Shown piece by piece: positions 1 to 10,108 of a stretch of DNA of 64,000 nt. The notes under the pieces are model-generated. The model was not told the DNA's origin, ran no database searches, and saw only the letters and a list, made by a program, of their open reading frames with translations. The DNA lies in contig OZ244805.1 of assembly GCA_965220095.1 (NCBI GenBank), positions 2,418,001 to 2,482,000 of the forward strand. Reading direction: 5' to 3'. Origin of the DNA: Bin87 sp965220095 (lineage in GTDB: Bacteria; Chloroflexota; Dehalococcoidia; Lucifugimonadales; UBA3495). The stretch's first letter is position 1. Every line of letters starts with the position of its first letter. The translations under genes and the position numbers were made by a program.

Positions 1-271
1 CGGAAGCTCCGACCCTGCTTGATCTGGCCGAAGACCGGTTCTACCGTTTCCGCGCCGGTCTTGGCCGTACCTACGGTCCTCCTCATCCACATCCTGGGCC
101 CGCCGCAGCAACTCCGCCAACTCCCCAGCCAACTGCTCCTCTTGCTCTTTCATCCTCCGGAAACTCATCGCCTTGTGCTTGGACGCGTTGGCCCTGACCT
201 TGGTGCCGTCCAGCGCCACGCGGCTCAGCTTCACCAGCCCCGCCCGCTGGCACAACTCCAGCACCCGGAAA
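1..271 (-). mobile_element. IS1182-family element remnant
   Basis: Reverse-strand coding resembles two parts of the IS1182-type transposase found again at 14134-16410. The first ~40 bases match its C-terminal stretch (FGQIKQGRSF-like) and bases ~60-271 match its middle part (SKHKAMSYRRM region). The DNA between them is missing, so this is an internally deleted fragment cut by the window edge. The right edge coincides with a short sequence (ccagcacc) that occurs twice in the fuller copy, suggesting deletion by microhomology. It abuts the stop codon of the lipoprotein pseudogene at 280-1079. Not functional. Confidence 0.75.
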
Positions 272-279
272 GTGAGCAA

Positions 280-1079
280 TTATCCTCCCGGCGCTGGAGT
301 TGGTGTCGGAACAACGGGAGCCGTGATGACGTTGGCTTCCCCAATACCAGAAAACTCGACCACCTGTCCATGGCGAACCCTGGGGTCGCCTTCTGTCGGC
401 AACAGCGTGGATGACGTGGTTGCCTGCACCAAACGACCCGTGGGGTCTATCCAAAGCTCCCAATCTTCCGTTGTTGGAGCTGACGATACCCTGCCACCGT
501 CCACCGCCCTGGCAGCAGTGGACGCGGCGAACCGTCTGACCCGAGTACCGTCGTCCAGCACTTCTTGCCCCAACTCCGTGTAGTTGGTCAAATCAGGGCA
601 AATCGCATCGCGACTAAGAGGAAATGGAATATCTGACCGGCGGCTCTCCATCTCCCATGGTTCGGTACCGTCGCGTATATAAACAGTTTCATCTATCCTG
701 ATGACCTCGCCCACCGCGCCGTCGTCAAAGGTCGCCACAAGGTGATAGTTTTGCCCGGAAACACGCATCTCAGCTACCATAGAGGCAATGGTCGTATCAT
801 CCAAAGTCTCCGTATAGTGAAGCGTCACGTCGTAAGATTCCGCTTCGCCCAATTGAGCGCATCCGGTTAGAACGATCTTTCCCACATCAGGTTCGGACTC
901 GCTTCGGTTGACGCTGAATCCTCTGCGGCTGGCGCGGGGGATTCCACGGTTGGGATGGAATTCTCGACGTTGGACGAAACCGGCGGCGCATCCGGACCGC
1001 AGCCGGGCAACTACGTCAATGTCGCTACCATAGCAACGGCGATGAGCGCTATGTGGCGTCGCTTGACCAGATGATTCAT
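280..1079 (-). pseudogene. Secreted lipoprotein, paralogue 1 (broken)
   Basis: The likely start (1079) gives MNHLVKRRHIALIAVAMVAT, a lipoprotein signal peptide ending in LPGC, but an in-frame TAG lies just before the lipobox and a frameshift follows near 885. The rest is open for 200 residues and ends in a Thr-Pro-rich tail (PTPTPAPGG). The mature part has a motif set shared with the next two genes: [AE]SYDV near the N-terminus, a VSGQNYH strand, CPDLTNYT, and a W-x-D-x-x-G-R strand. The fold may resemble LolA/LppX-type lipoproteins, but that is only a guess. Function unknown. The two lesions make it a pseudogene. Confidence 0.75.
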
Positions 1080-1181
1080 TCTTACCTACTTACCTACTTA
1101 CCTAAACGCGACCGGCCTGCTTGCAAAAAGTCCTGCCCAGGACTCTTCAAGACCGTGTTGGCCCTCAGGCCGAAACTATCC

Positions 1182-1906
1182 TCACGGAGTTGGAATCGGT
1201 GTCGGGGTAACCGGAGCTTGAATCGCGTGCCCATCGCCGGTGCCCAGGAATCGAACTACGGTTGTGTGCGTTCCCTGACGGACGCCACCCACCACGGGCA
1301 ACGTCGCTACGCTTTTCGCTTGTATCAATCGACCGGTGTTGTCAACCCAAAACTCTGCGCTTTCCATGGTGGTGACCGATCTGGTCAAGGAGGACGATTT
1401 CGCTATGCCCGCAGGGTATTGGTTGGGGTCTGGGGAACGGTAGTGCGCGGCGGCAGTCCCGTCGTCCAGGGTTATTTCCCCGACCCGAGTCAGATTGGTA
1501 AGCTCGGGATATGTGCTATCGCTGGTATAGAGAGTGTTCAAGGGGAGGCGATTTTCATACGACCGCCACGGATCCATGTTGGCTCGGTAATATACTATTC
1601 CATCGACGCGGATAGTCTCCACGGTTCGACCGCCATCCAAAGTGGCGATCTCGTGAAAGTTTCGACCCAGGACGTAAACGTCTAATACCGCGCTACTGAC
1701 TGTTTCGCCGTCCAATACTTGAGTCGCCTGGACCCGGTAGTTGCGCGATTCCGCCGCGTCCACTTCTACGCACACAGCCTGGGCGACATCACCCGCCGCC
1801 GGAACTGCGCCGCAGGCAATCAGCCCGCCGATTGCGCGGCCACAGCCGCGACCATTGCCAACGTCGGAACGACCTCAGAGGCACGACGTCGGTACACATC
1901 CGTCAT
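1182..1906 (-). pseudogene. Secreted lipoprotein, paralogue 2 (signal-peptide frameshift)
   Basis: A start at 1906, preceded by an AAAGGAAG ribosome site, opens the signal peptide MTDVYRRRASEVVPTLAMVA. The hydrophobic stretch must change frame around 1830-1860 to reach the lipobox LIAC and the long downstream frame (mature part about 200 residues, ending VTPTPIPTP). The mature sequence parallels paralogue 1: the NYRV..QVLDGETV strand, LGRNFHEIATLDGG, YPELTNLTRVGE and EFWVDNTGRLIQA. Of the three paralogues this is the least damaged, needing a single frameshift, which could also be a sequencing error. Function unknown; exported, presumably anchored to the membrane. Confidence 0.7.
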
Positions 1907-2050
1907 TACTTTCTTCCTTTGTGCCCCAAGCTCATTTGCGCCGGAGAAAAAGCGGCTGCCAGACACGGTGCCGGGCATCTCAAGGATGCGTGTGGTTCCC
2001 GGTGAGTCGGGTAGGTTGACAGATGACCTGGTCCCGGCCCCAGTAGGCAA

Positions 2051-2795
2051 TTATCCTCCCGGTGCTGGAGTTGGTGTCGGGACAACGGGAGCCGTGATAA
2101 CGTTGGCTTCTCCAATGACAGGATACTCTACTACGATTTCATAGTTCACTCCAGTAACCCTTTCTGAGACCAAAAGGGATCACGACGCTGCGCCTTGGGC
2201 CACGGCTCCTGCATCGTCAACCCATAGCACCCAGTCTTCCTCCGACGGAGCTGCGGACGCAATGCTGATTTCCGAACTTCCCGTTGCTCTTGACATCTTA
2301 TAAAGAGTGACTGGAGTGGCATCGCCCAATGTTTCTTGCCTCAAAACCGTATAATTGGTCAGGTCAGGGCACACCGGGTATAGACGGAGCAAGACCGGAA
2401 GCGCGCTCTCCGGTTAGATGGTCTGCCACGGTTCCATACCATCCGGTAGTAGGGCGTTTCGCCTATCTTGGTGAGTTCACCCGCCACCCCGTCGCCGAAA
2501 GTAGTAACAGCGTGAAAATATTGCCCGGAAACGCCTGCTGCGATTACAGCGTTGGCATCAACGATAGTTTCATTAACGATAGTTTAAATATAGATGGTTT
2601 CCGTGTAGAGAACTGTAACATCGTAAGAATCCATTACGTAGATGAGGCAACGCTCGCCGGTTCCGATGCAGGGTTGTCCATCGTTGACTCTTCAGGTTTC
2701 TCTGCGGGAGCGCAAGCAACCAACAGAAGAAGTGACAAAGAGCCGGCGAACGAGACGACAATCTCCAAACGCCCAAGCTTCATCAAACCAACCAT
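2051..2795 (-). pseudogene. Secreted lipoprotein, paralogue 3 (badly degraded)
   Basis: The start at 2795 has a good ribosome site (GGAGGTTAGGT) and encodes MVGLMKLGRLEIVVSFAGSL followed by a lipobox LLVAC. After about 54 residues the frame breaks. Pieces homologous to paralogues 1 and 2 follow in other frames: MDSYDVTVLYTET at ~2590-2630, AGVSGQYFHAVTTFGDG at ~2470-2540, CPDLTNYT at ~2350-2370 and the tail NVITAPVVPTPTPAPGG at 2051-2110. The C-terminal DNA is nearly identical to paralogue 1 at 280-340, so these two arose by recent duplication or gene conversion. Not functional. Confidence 0.8.
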
Positions 2796-2909
2796 ACCTA
2801 ACCTCCAATGAGTTGCCTCAACCAATATATAACGCCAGTTCCCGTTTTGATTATCAAGTCTCCTTACAGTTCTTGGCGGGCCATCGCCAAGATTTGACTC
2901 GTCCCCAAG

Positions 2910-4366
2910 CTGGACTTTACGCAAAATTTAGAAAAAGTATAAAGGCAGGGTAAGCTAGCCTGACCCAAATCTCACTAAAGGTCCAGCCATGCTCACCCTG
3001 CCCAATGCAATTGTAGCCGTTGTCGGTCCCTTCGCAACGCTGTTTACCAACCCGACCTGGCGGAAAGCCCAGGTGCTGCTGATCGGCGCGATCCTGACCC
3101 CGGGTCAGCGCACCGTGGCGGCGGCCCTGCGGGTCATGGGACTGAGCGACGACCAGAACTACGCCCGCTACCATGAGGTGCTCAATCGGGCGGTGTGGTC
3201 GTCCCGTGAGGCGGCCCGCATCCTGCTGGTGCTGCTGCTCCAGCACCTGGACCGCGGCGACGGCCCACTGGTCTTCGGCATTGACGAAACCCTGGAACGG
3301 CGTCGCGGCGCCAAGATCAAAGGTCGGGGCATCTACCGCGATGCGGTGCGTTCCAGCCGCCAGCAACTGGTCAAGGCCAGCGGCCTGCGCTGGATCTCTC
3401 TGATGTGGCTGGGCCACGTGCCCTGGGCCGGACGCCATTGGGCCTTGCCGGTGCTCACCGTGCTGGCGCCCTCGACGCGGTACTACCAGCAGCAGGGACG
3501 CCGACACAAGAAGCTCACCGATTGGGCGCGGCAGATGGTCATGCAACTGAGGCGCTGGCTGCCGCAGCGACCGCTGGTGCTGGTGGGCGACAACAGCTAC
3601 GCCGTGCTGGATCTGCTCCACTGCTGCCAATCCCTCCGTGAACCCGTTACCCTCATTGCCAGACTACGGCTGGACGCCGCCCTCTATGCGCCAGCACCGC
3701 CCCGTCAACCGGGTCAGCAGGGCCGCCCGCCGCTGAAAGGCCCGCGGCGACCCGCGCTGAAGGCCCTCCTCGACCAGCCCCAGGTAACTTGGGCCAGTGT
3801 GGCCGTGGCCTGGTATAACGGCGCCACCCGCACGGTGGAACTCACCTCCCAGACGGCAGTCTGGTACCGCTCCGGCAAGTCTCCAGTCCTCATTCGCTGG
3901 GTGCTGATCCGCGATCCCCAGGGCGCCTTCGCCACCCAGGCCTTGCTGTGTACCGACCCATCGGCGGACCCGACCCAGATCCTGGAATGGTTTGTCCTGC
4001 GCTGGCAACTGGAGGTCACCTTTCAGGAGGTGCGGACCCACCTGGGCGTGGAGACCCAGCGCCAGTGGTCCGACCTGGCCATCGCCCGCACCACGCCCGT
4101 CCTGCTGGGTCTCTTCTCCTGGACCACCCTGGCCGCTCACGCGTTGCAAAAACAGCACCCAATGACCCAACGCAAGGCCGCTTGGTATGACAAGCCGTCG
4201 CCGACCTTCGTGGACGCCATCGCCCTGGTGCGACGCCACCTGTGGCTGGAGTCGGAGGGTTTTTCAACGTCGGCCACCGACCCCGACATTCAGGAACTCC
4301 CGGTCGCCCTGTACCACCGACTTGTCGATTCGCTTGCTTACGCCGCTTGAAATGCGGAAAGTCCAG
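2910..4366 (+). mobile_element. IS4-clan insertion sequence, copy A (complete)
   Basis: The element is bounded by imperfect inverted repeats: CTGGACTTTACGCA at the left and the reverse complement of CTGGACTTTCCGCA at the right. It is flanked by a perfect 5-bp duplication CCAAG (2905-2909 and 4367-4371). It carries one intact transposase gene. Related copies lie at 18455-19933 and, as a fragment, at 31963-32302. Intact ends, duplication and open frame suggest a recent insertion. Confidence 0.9.
2989..4350 (+). CDS. DDE transposase of IS copy A
   Basis: A 453-residue transposase that would cut and join the ends of its own element. Candidate DDE residues are the Asp in GIDETLERR (~residue 92), the Asp in LVGDNSYAVLDLL (~203) and the Glu in LRWQLEVTFQEVRTHLG (~345). 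That last block is the signature of the IS4/IS701 clan (DDE_5-like) of transposases. The start at 2989 follows a weak AAAGGTCC site 77 bp inside the left repeat. The gene is uninterrupted, unlike its relative at 18534-19917. Exact ISfinder family not settled: the 5-bp duplication argues against IS701 proper, which makes 4 bp. Confidence 0.88.
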   Translation: MLTLPNAIVAVVGPFATLFTNPTWRKAQVLLIGAILTPGQRTVAAALRVMGLSDDQNYARYHEVLNRAVWSSREAARILLVLLLQHLDRGDGPLVFGIDETLERRRGAKIKGRGIYRDAVRSSRQQLVKASGLRWISLMWLGHVPWAGRHWALPVLTVLAPSTRYYQQQGRRHKKLTDWARQMVMQLRRWLPQRPLVLVGDNSYAVLDLLHCCQSLREPVTLIARLRLDAALYAPAPPRQPGQQGRPPLKGPRRPALKALLDQPQVTWASVAVAWYNGATRTVELTSQTAVWYRSGKSPVLIRWVLIRDPQGAFATQALLCTDPSADPTQILEWFVLRWQLEVTFQEVRTHLGVETQRQWSDLAIARTTPVLLGLFSWTTLAAHALQKQHPMTQRKAAWYDKPSPTFVDAIALVRRHLWLESEGFSTSATDPDIQELPVALYHRLVDSLAYAA

Positions 4367-4404
4367 CCAAGCCTCCGCTTCCCGAAAACGGCACGGCGAC
4401 CCCG

Positions 4405-4915
4405 CTGACGCTGGTTTGGAGCCCACGTGCTGATGGATAACCGGAAAGGCTAAGTGGTGGACGTGCGCCTCACGCCCGCCGACTGCACCCAGGAACGGGA
4501 CGCCGCGGTGGATGTGTTGACGTCAGCGCCGGGCACCAGTCGCATCACGGTGGGCGCCGACCGGGGCTACGATGCCAGGGGTTTCGTCAAGGAATGCCGG
4601 AACCTGACGGTAACGCCCCATGTGATGCAGCAGCGGCGGCCCGCCCATCGACGGGCGCACCACTCGCCACGATGGCTACCGGGTCAGTCAGCGGGTGCGC
4701 GAGCGCGTGGATGAGGTGTTCGGCTGGATCGAGACGGTGGCAGACGTACGGAGACTGCGGTGCTGGGGGATTGCCCGCAACCGGTTCTGGGCGGAAATAT
4801 GACCACAACAGCGCACGGCCTTCGCCATCTTCAGAAGCTTTCGTAGTCTCGCCGTGGAGGATGAAAACCCGACCCCGACAACTGCACATGGATCAACCCC
4901 TTCTGTAGATGCCGG
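4405..4915 (+). pseudogene. IS5-family transposase C-terminal remnant
   Basis: The frames read VVDVRLTPADCTQERDAA, then VGADRGYDARGFVKECR, then after a frameshift RVRERVDEVFGWIETVADVR and WGIARNRFWAE. These are the catalytic-domain hallmarks of IS5-type transposases (DRGYD; R..VE..FGW). Stops and at least one frameshift break the gene and the N-terminal half is absent. It directly abuts the right flank of IS copy A. A related but separate fragment lies at 19948-20400. Confidence 0.7.
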
Positions 4916-5246
4916 GCTGACGGCGCTTTTTTCTAACTCTATCGGAGGTCAGGGTGTTGACCGGGCAGCAGAAGCAGCCTTATAAACCGCGTCAGGCCTC
5001 CCAGCTCGCTCGGTTACGGGACGCCAGCCCCGGAAACTGCGCTCGCTGCTGGCCCACTGCCTGCGCTTTTCGGTCTGACATGGCAGATCGTACAATCATC
5101 GCGGGCAAGACTGATGGACTCAGGGGTGCTTGTTCATCATAATAACCAGGGAAACGATTTGAGCTGGTGCGTACCAGCGGGGCCGCCAGAATTTTGGGCC
5201 AACTCAGTGAGTTAAAACTCTGTAGACGGTCACCGGAGGTTAACCC
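4916..5246. other. Intergenic stretch with no recognisable gene
   Basis: About 330 bases between the IS5 remnant and the lipoprotein gene at 5247. No convincing coding frame, repeat or hairpin was seen. A ribosome site (CACCGGAGG) at its right end serves the next gene. Confidence 0.5.
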
Positions 5247-5911
5247 GTGAGCGCAATGGCCACGAGAGCCCGACCGTTGCTGACGGTGGGAGCGATTGTG
5301 CTCCTTTTACTCTTGGGAGATTGCGGCGAATTGGAGGCGCCGGCGACTTCTACCGAACTTACCGGGACAGTTACAGCGACCCCCGTGACGCCAACGCCAG
5401 ATGTTGAGCCTGCCGACTCGGTTGCTCCAGCGGTTGATTCCCCAATGCCTGCCGCTGAACCTGTCGAGGCCGTTGAACCGACGCCCCAGCCCCCAACTGT
5501 GGAGGAACTTAATCAACGTCTGGTCGCCTGGGAAGCTGGACTCTTACAGGATTACCGGATTGTCTACCAGGAGATAGGTTCCGCTTCGCGGGAGCAATCG
5601 GCGCCCGTCATCATCACCGTCCGCAACGGCTCTGTGGCCTCCGTGGTTTACCGGTCTAACGGGCAACCCGCACCACTGAGATCTTATCCCAACGTGGAAC
5701 ACTCTTTGCGGTGGTGGAGGATGCCCTGTCCGGTGACTACAAGGTCGTCCAGGTGGCCTTTGACCCTGAGTTGGGATATCCCACTGTTGTCTCCCTGGCG
5801 TCAAACTGGCCCGGCGAGGCAGAGGCCGGGTTTACGGCAAAGGTGCTCCCGGATTCGCCAGGCAGGCAGACCGCCACCTATGGCGCATCTCCCGAGGCCC
5901 GACAGCAATAG
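5247..5911 (+). pseudogene. DUF6174-like lipoprotein, frameshifted
   Basis: The start at 5247 is preceded by CCGGAGG and gives a signal peptide with lipobox-like LLGDC, followed by a Thr/Pro/Glu linker (TPVTPTPDVEPAD). The domain then reads DYRIVYQEIGSASRE and PVIITVRNGSVASVVY, as in DUF6174 proteins. Near 5663-5675 the frame shifts by one base; the other frame continues TLFAVVEDALSGDYKVVQVA and DPELGYPTVVSL, the normal end of that domain, up to the stop at 5911. DUF6174 has no defined role. The damage could be real or a sequencing error. It lies just upstream of the metallopeptidase pseudogene. Confidence 0.7.
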
Positions 5912-8283
5912 AGGCGTTGCACTGGGTTAAAGATGGGTTGACTCCTACCGAGAGATCAGCCGCATCCCAGCTCCGTGGTTTGGCTGGCGCTTCAAAACAG
6001 GCATTTGAGGATCTCATGGCCAAGCGCTGGATGGTAGAGGGTGGAGACGATCCCACCTATACTGAGTCGCCGGTCATTGGAGCCTTGGTTGCCATCGTGC
6101 AGCGGGATCCAGCGCTTGCGGAGAGACCGGTCCTCATGCCCTTCCTCGATACCATCGGCTCGGGGGACCGGCACTTGCTCGATACCCTCCACGAGTTTCT
6201 GGCCACAGACTTCGAGGGTGTGGCCCAAGTGCTCTCGCATCCAATGCTGAAGGATGGCATAACTGACGACCTGGTTGCAGAAATTCCTCTGCAATACCTG
6301 GCGCTCCGCGATCCTGATGCGGCGGAAGCGATCCGAAACGTGCCCTGGGTCCGGGACGGCGTGACACCGGACGCTCGCGGCGACCTGAATTGGGAGGTGC
6401 AAGCCATCGGGTGACTGCAATTTTTAGCGGTCAATGCCCCGGAGGCGTTCCGATCTATCATTGGCCGGCCCTGGATGCAGACGGCACGGGGGCATACCCG
6501 AGGGAAGGCGATAGTCATCAACGAGGTCGTGGCGTTGGCAAAGCTGAACCAGGGGATTGCAGGTCGGGTTGCGGAATCGTCGTTTCTGGAGTCCCTCGAA
6601 CCCGAAGACTTCCTGATTATGGAAACCTTTGACACGCTATTCCGGGCCGACCCGGAGGGAACGCAGCGAGCGTTTTCGGAGTCGGCATTGGCCGATGACA
6701 CGAACGCAAACCCCTTGACCACCCTGGCGCTGGAATACCTAAAGGGGAGTGACCCCGTGGTATCGGCGGCGGTCCAGTCTTTACCCTGGATTCGGGGCGG
6801 GGTAACTCCATTCAGGGACAGCCACGGGTCTTCAATCCGTCCGTCCAAAGCCAGCCTGGAGTCTGAAGTGGTCTTGGCGTTCTTGGACCTATTCCTCGAT
6901 GAACGAGAGGCCGCCCTGGCGCTCCTCAAGAGTTCATGGGTCTTTGATGGTCTTGATAACAGGGAATTCGCGGCTCTGTCGTACCTGCAGTGCCTCGCCC
7001 ACAGTGGAACGGCGGCGCAGGTCGCTGAGATGCCTTTCTTGCGGACCTTGGAAGTGGACGACCTAATTGCCCTGGAGGTCTTGGACGAGCTTTCCCGGAA
7101 CGACTCAACCGGCCTCCGCCAATTCCTGTCTGCCCCGGAGATCCGGGGCGGCATCACTGATGACCAGATGGTCACGGTGGCTCTGATGCACCTGAAGCTG
7201 CGCGACCCCGGCGCGGCAGCCGCCATAAAGTCCCTGCCCTGGGTAGTCGACGGTCTATCCCGCGAGGAGTGGAATCCCGTCCTTTTACTCCGGGTGCTGG
7301 CGCTGGAGTCCAGGAATCTCTTCGAGGGCCTCGCCGCTAAGCCGTGGGTCAACGATGGCCTCAGCCGGGAAGAGACGGCCGTGGTGGATAACCTCATACC
7401 GATAGCCGGCAAGTCCTATGGCGACAAGGGCAACGAAACGCTGGCTCTGCACATTATCGACATACCCTTCCTGGAGACGGTCGATGGCATTGACGCCTCG
7501 GCGGTGCGCTCACTCCGCGACCTCCAGTGGGCTGTCAACGAGCCTTACCTGGAGCGGGTCCTGGCTCACCCAACGCTGGATGGCGGGATCACCGATGACG
7601 ACACGGTGGTGGTGGCCGCCCTACGGAAGGTGGTTGACTATCGTCCCGGCCTGCTGGATACGTTGTTGGACCCGGCGCAGGTGAGGGTAAAGAAGCGGGT
7701 GATCCACCTGCGCCATTCCGGAGAGATGGACCTTTCAGTCATCCATCTGAGCCCAGGGGCCTATCGGACCATGAACATCCTGGAGGAGCTGACCCGTTCT
7801 CATGAGGAGTTCATGGGAGTGCCCTACCCAACGAACTACCTTGGCGTGGTTGTCGCGGACGCTACGCCCAGTCTCGGAGGCGGAGGACCCGGAGGAATCA
7901 TCACCATAGACCCCGGCCAGGAGGAAAACGCCTACCTCATCGCTCATGAGTTGGCCCACAGCTACTGGAACTTCTCCCCGACCTGGCTCAGGGAAGGCGC
8001 TGCCGAATTCATGACCACCGTCTCCACGGACAAGGAATTCCCCAACAACGCCTGTCGCGCCACCCAGAGCCAAAGTGAACTCCAGCGGCTCACGCTGGAA
8101 CGCCTGGAGAAAGATTACCCTAACCTGACCTACTGCCACTACTCATTGGGGCGCGCCTTTTATATCGAGCTGTACGACGCCCTGGGCGACCGCGTCTTCC
8201 GGGAAGGGTCTCAGAAGCTCTACCGGGCGATGCGGGAAGGCGAACAAGATGGCCAGTGCAATGGCGAGGACCGGACTGTCTGA
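5911..8283 (+). pseudogene. Repeat-containing gluzincin-like metallopeptidase, interrupted by TGA
   Basis: A single frame runs through this region and is broken by an in-frame TGA at 6412-6414. It begins inside a repeat unit, so the 5' end is lost. The N-terminal two thirds is a series of ~100-residue helical repeats, each marked by a box such as VPWVRDGVTPD, LPWIRGGVTPF or LPWVVDGLSREE. The C-terminal domain has HELAH (7945-7959), followed by WLREGAAEF, the zinc-binding pattern of Peptidase_MA-like gluzincins. Such proteins are probably exported proteases; the substrate is unknown. Other genes here end with TGA, so recoding is unlikely. Confidence 0.7.
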
Positions 8284-8574
8284 TACTTGAAGCAAGCATT
8301 CGTTACCGGGGCCCTGCCGGAATCTGCGGCCCTCGCCGGTCCTGTGATCGACCGCTGGTACTATGGCCCCCGGTGATGGCCCCGCTCGGAGCAGTGGGAC
8401 TGTCACTTGCATCGACCCCGATTTTGTACAAATGATGGGGTCCACCTCAGTCATTGTCCAAGGACTTTGACCCGGTAAACCCGAAAAATTACCAAGGTCA
8501 TTGACCCACTCTGGGGGCCACATCGGCGACCATCGCCGCGCTTCAGACTCGAGGTGCAGTGATGGCGTACCGGG
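8284..8574. other. Intergenic stretch, possibly the lost part of an IS21 element
   Basis: About 290 bases after the metallopeptidase stop. No frame carries recognisable protein. Its right end runs into istA-like coding, so part of it may be decayed IS21 DNA, but no terminal repeat was identified. Confidence 0.4.
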
Positions 8575-9073
8575 AGGTTTTCAGGGGGGTTTCATTCCCG
8601 ACCCGGCCCCCAAGGGCCACCCAAGGACAAACCCAAGGTAGAGCGTGGCGTACCCTACGCCCGGGAGCGCTTCTTCAAGGGCGCCGATTTCGACGGGTGT
8701 TCGCCCACGTGAGAGCGGCCGCGCCCAAGTGGTGTCTGGAGGTGGCCGGCCAGCGCATCCACGGCACCACCCGCCGAAAGCCGCTGGTGGTCTTCAGCCT
8801 CGAGTGGTGTTACCGGATGAGGAGCACGATACCCTACAGCAGTCCGCCGACCTCTACGACCTCACCCTTAACCGTCATCGGGCATCCAGATATGTCATCA
8901 CCAGCAACCGGGCCGGGGACGAATGGCTCAGCCTGTTCGACGATCCCATCCTGGGCAACAGCGCCCTGAACCGCCTGGCCAACTCCAGCTATCAGATCGT
9001 CATCGAACGAACCAGCTACCGGGAACGGCGGTCGCCGCACCGCGCCCGTCCACGCGCAAAAGGGGGTGATTGA
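8575..9073 (+). pseudogene. IS21 remnant: istA C-terminus fused to istB C-terminus
   Basis: The first part reads KDKPKVERGVPYARERFF and, after a frameshift near 8700, AHVRAAAPKWCLEVAGQRIH and GTTRRKPLVVF, the C-terminal region of the IS21 transposase IstA. From about 8830 another frame reads SRYVITSNRAGDEWLSLF and DDPILGNSALNRLA, the C-terminal part of the helper ATPase IstB. The IstB Walker motifs and most of IstA are missing, so a large internal deletion joined the two genes. An IS21-like end (tgtaaatcaccggccgag) may lie around 9133-9175. Inactive. Confidence 0.75.
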
Positions 9074-9258
9074 CTAACCAACCCCGACCCGATATTTGTG
9101 AAACCGCCACGCGTCCCGGGTGGTCGAATGGCAGTGTAAATCACCGGCCGAGTCACCGTGTAAAACGACAATACCGGCCAACCGGCCCAAGACGCGTTCA
9201 TCTCGGGCTCATCGCTGCCGGTGCTGAGCGCCGTATTTGGGAAGAGCGCGCGGCAGAC

Positions 9259-9492
9259 CTAGTCTTGGGTGATGTCTTCGCCGGAGTCCACTCGGAAACC
9301 CACGCCGACTTTGACCTGGTACCAGTTGGCACGATCACCGTCAATGGTGCCGCGGATTTCCCGCACTTCAAACCAGTCGAGGTTGCGGATGGTCTGGGCG
9401 GCTCGGGCAATGGCGCCGTCAATGGCCTGTTGTACGCTCTCGCTGGAAGATCCTACCAGCTCGACTACCTTGTAAGTGCTGCCAGTTGTCAT
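9259..9492 (-). CDS. Dodecin family flavin-binding protein
   Basis: A 77-residue protein reading YKVVELVGSSSESVQQAIDG, ARAAQTIRNLDWFEVREIRG and a closing YQVKVGVGFRVD strand. Length and sequence match dodecins, which assemble as hollow dodecamers that store or buffer riboflavin/FMN and related compounds in the cytoplasm. The conserved Trp of LDWFEV and the Gln of YQV, which sandwich the flavin in characterised members, are both present. The start at 9492 follows an ACGGAG ribosome site. It stands alone between an IS21 remnant and an uncertain small gene and appears intact. Confidence 0.9.
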   Translation of the reverse strand: MTTGSTYKVVELVGSSSESVQQAIDGAIARAAQTIRNLDWFEVREIRGTIDGDRANWYQVKVGVGFRVDSGEDITQD

Positions 9493-9685
9493 ATTTCGCT
9501 CCGTTAACTTCTGCGGACCTACATCTAGTTCTCTTAGCCGCAGCGACCACGTATAATATCCATCGCGTCCCGATAGCGCAATAGGGATCAGAGCCTGCTC
9601 TCATCACAGCTTACACCCGCCGGCCTTTCCCAAAACACTAAACCCTGACAATTTCATTGGATAACGACGCAGTAATGGCTCTACT

Positions 9686-9973
9686 GTGGTTGGTTGTTGG
9701 CGCCAATACGCCGTTGATCGAGTGGTCGTCGAATACGCTTGGGCCCTAAATGCTGCACCTGAAGAATGCGTGGCGCTGAAGGAAACGCTGGACGCTGGTA
9801 ATGCTGGGCGCCAGTTGGGAGTAGCAGTTTCGCTCGAAAAGCCTGACTTGCCGCCGGTCGGCCCTACGGTACCGACGCCGATACCAACGATGAGCCCGCC
9901 AGTTTCCCTGTACTCATCCGGTGCGGCCTCCCAAGATCAATGGTACCCAGCGCGCGCGAAGGTGGCAGGGTAG
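9686..9973 (+). CDS. Hypothetical protein with Thr-Pro tail, possibly a remnant
   Basis: An open frame of 95 codons. No domain is recognised. The second half has a VGPTVPTPIPTMSPP stretch like the C-terminal tails of the lipoproteins elsewhere in the window, so it may be the 3' end of a secreted-protein gene that has lost its signal peptide. There is no clear ribosome site at the first ATG. Low confidence that it is expressed. Confidence 0.3.
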   Translation: MVGCWRQYAVDRVVVEYAWALNAAPEECVALKETLDAGNAGRQLGVAVSLEKPDLPPVGPTVPTPIPTMSPPVSLYSSGAASQDQWYPARAKVAG

Positions 9974-10108
9974 TATGCAAACGCTAGCGATAAGCCAAGC
10001 CACTCGCACAATGGAGCACAACAAACCCAGCAGCGATGGCCAGGTTGTTGCTCCGATGAGTCAGCTAATTCAGCGTAATTGAACTATCCGAATCGAGAGC
10101 AGTTACCC

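Noticed and set aside
2573..2776. Reverse-strand frame with Cys/Leu-rich sequence
   Set aside because: It is an out-of-frame reading of the degraded third lipoprotein gene.
6412..6414. TGA read as a sense codon (selenocysteine or code change)
   Set aside because: Several intact genes here end in TGA, no SECIS-like hairpin is evident, and neighbouring genes have ordinary lesions, so a nonsense mutation or error is simpler.
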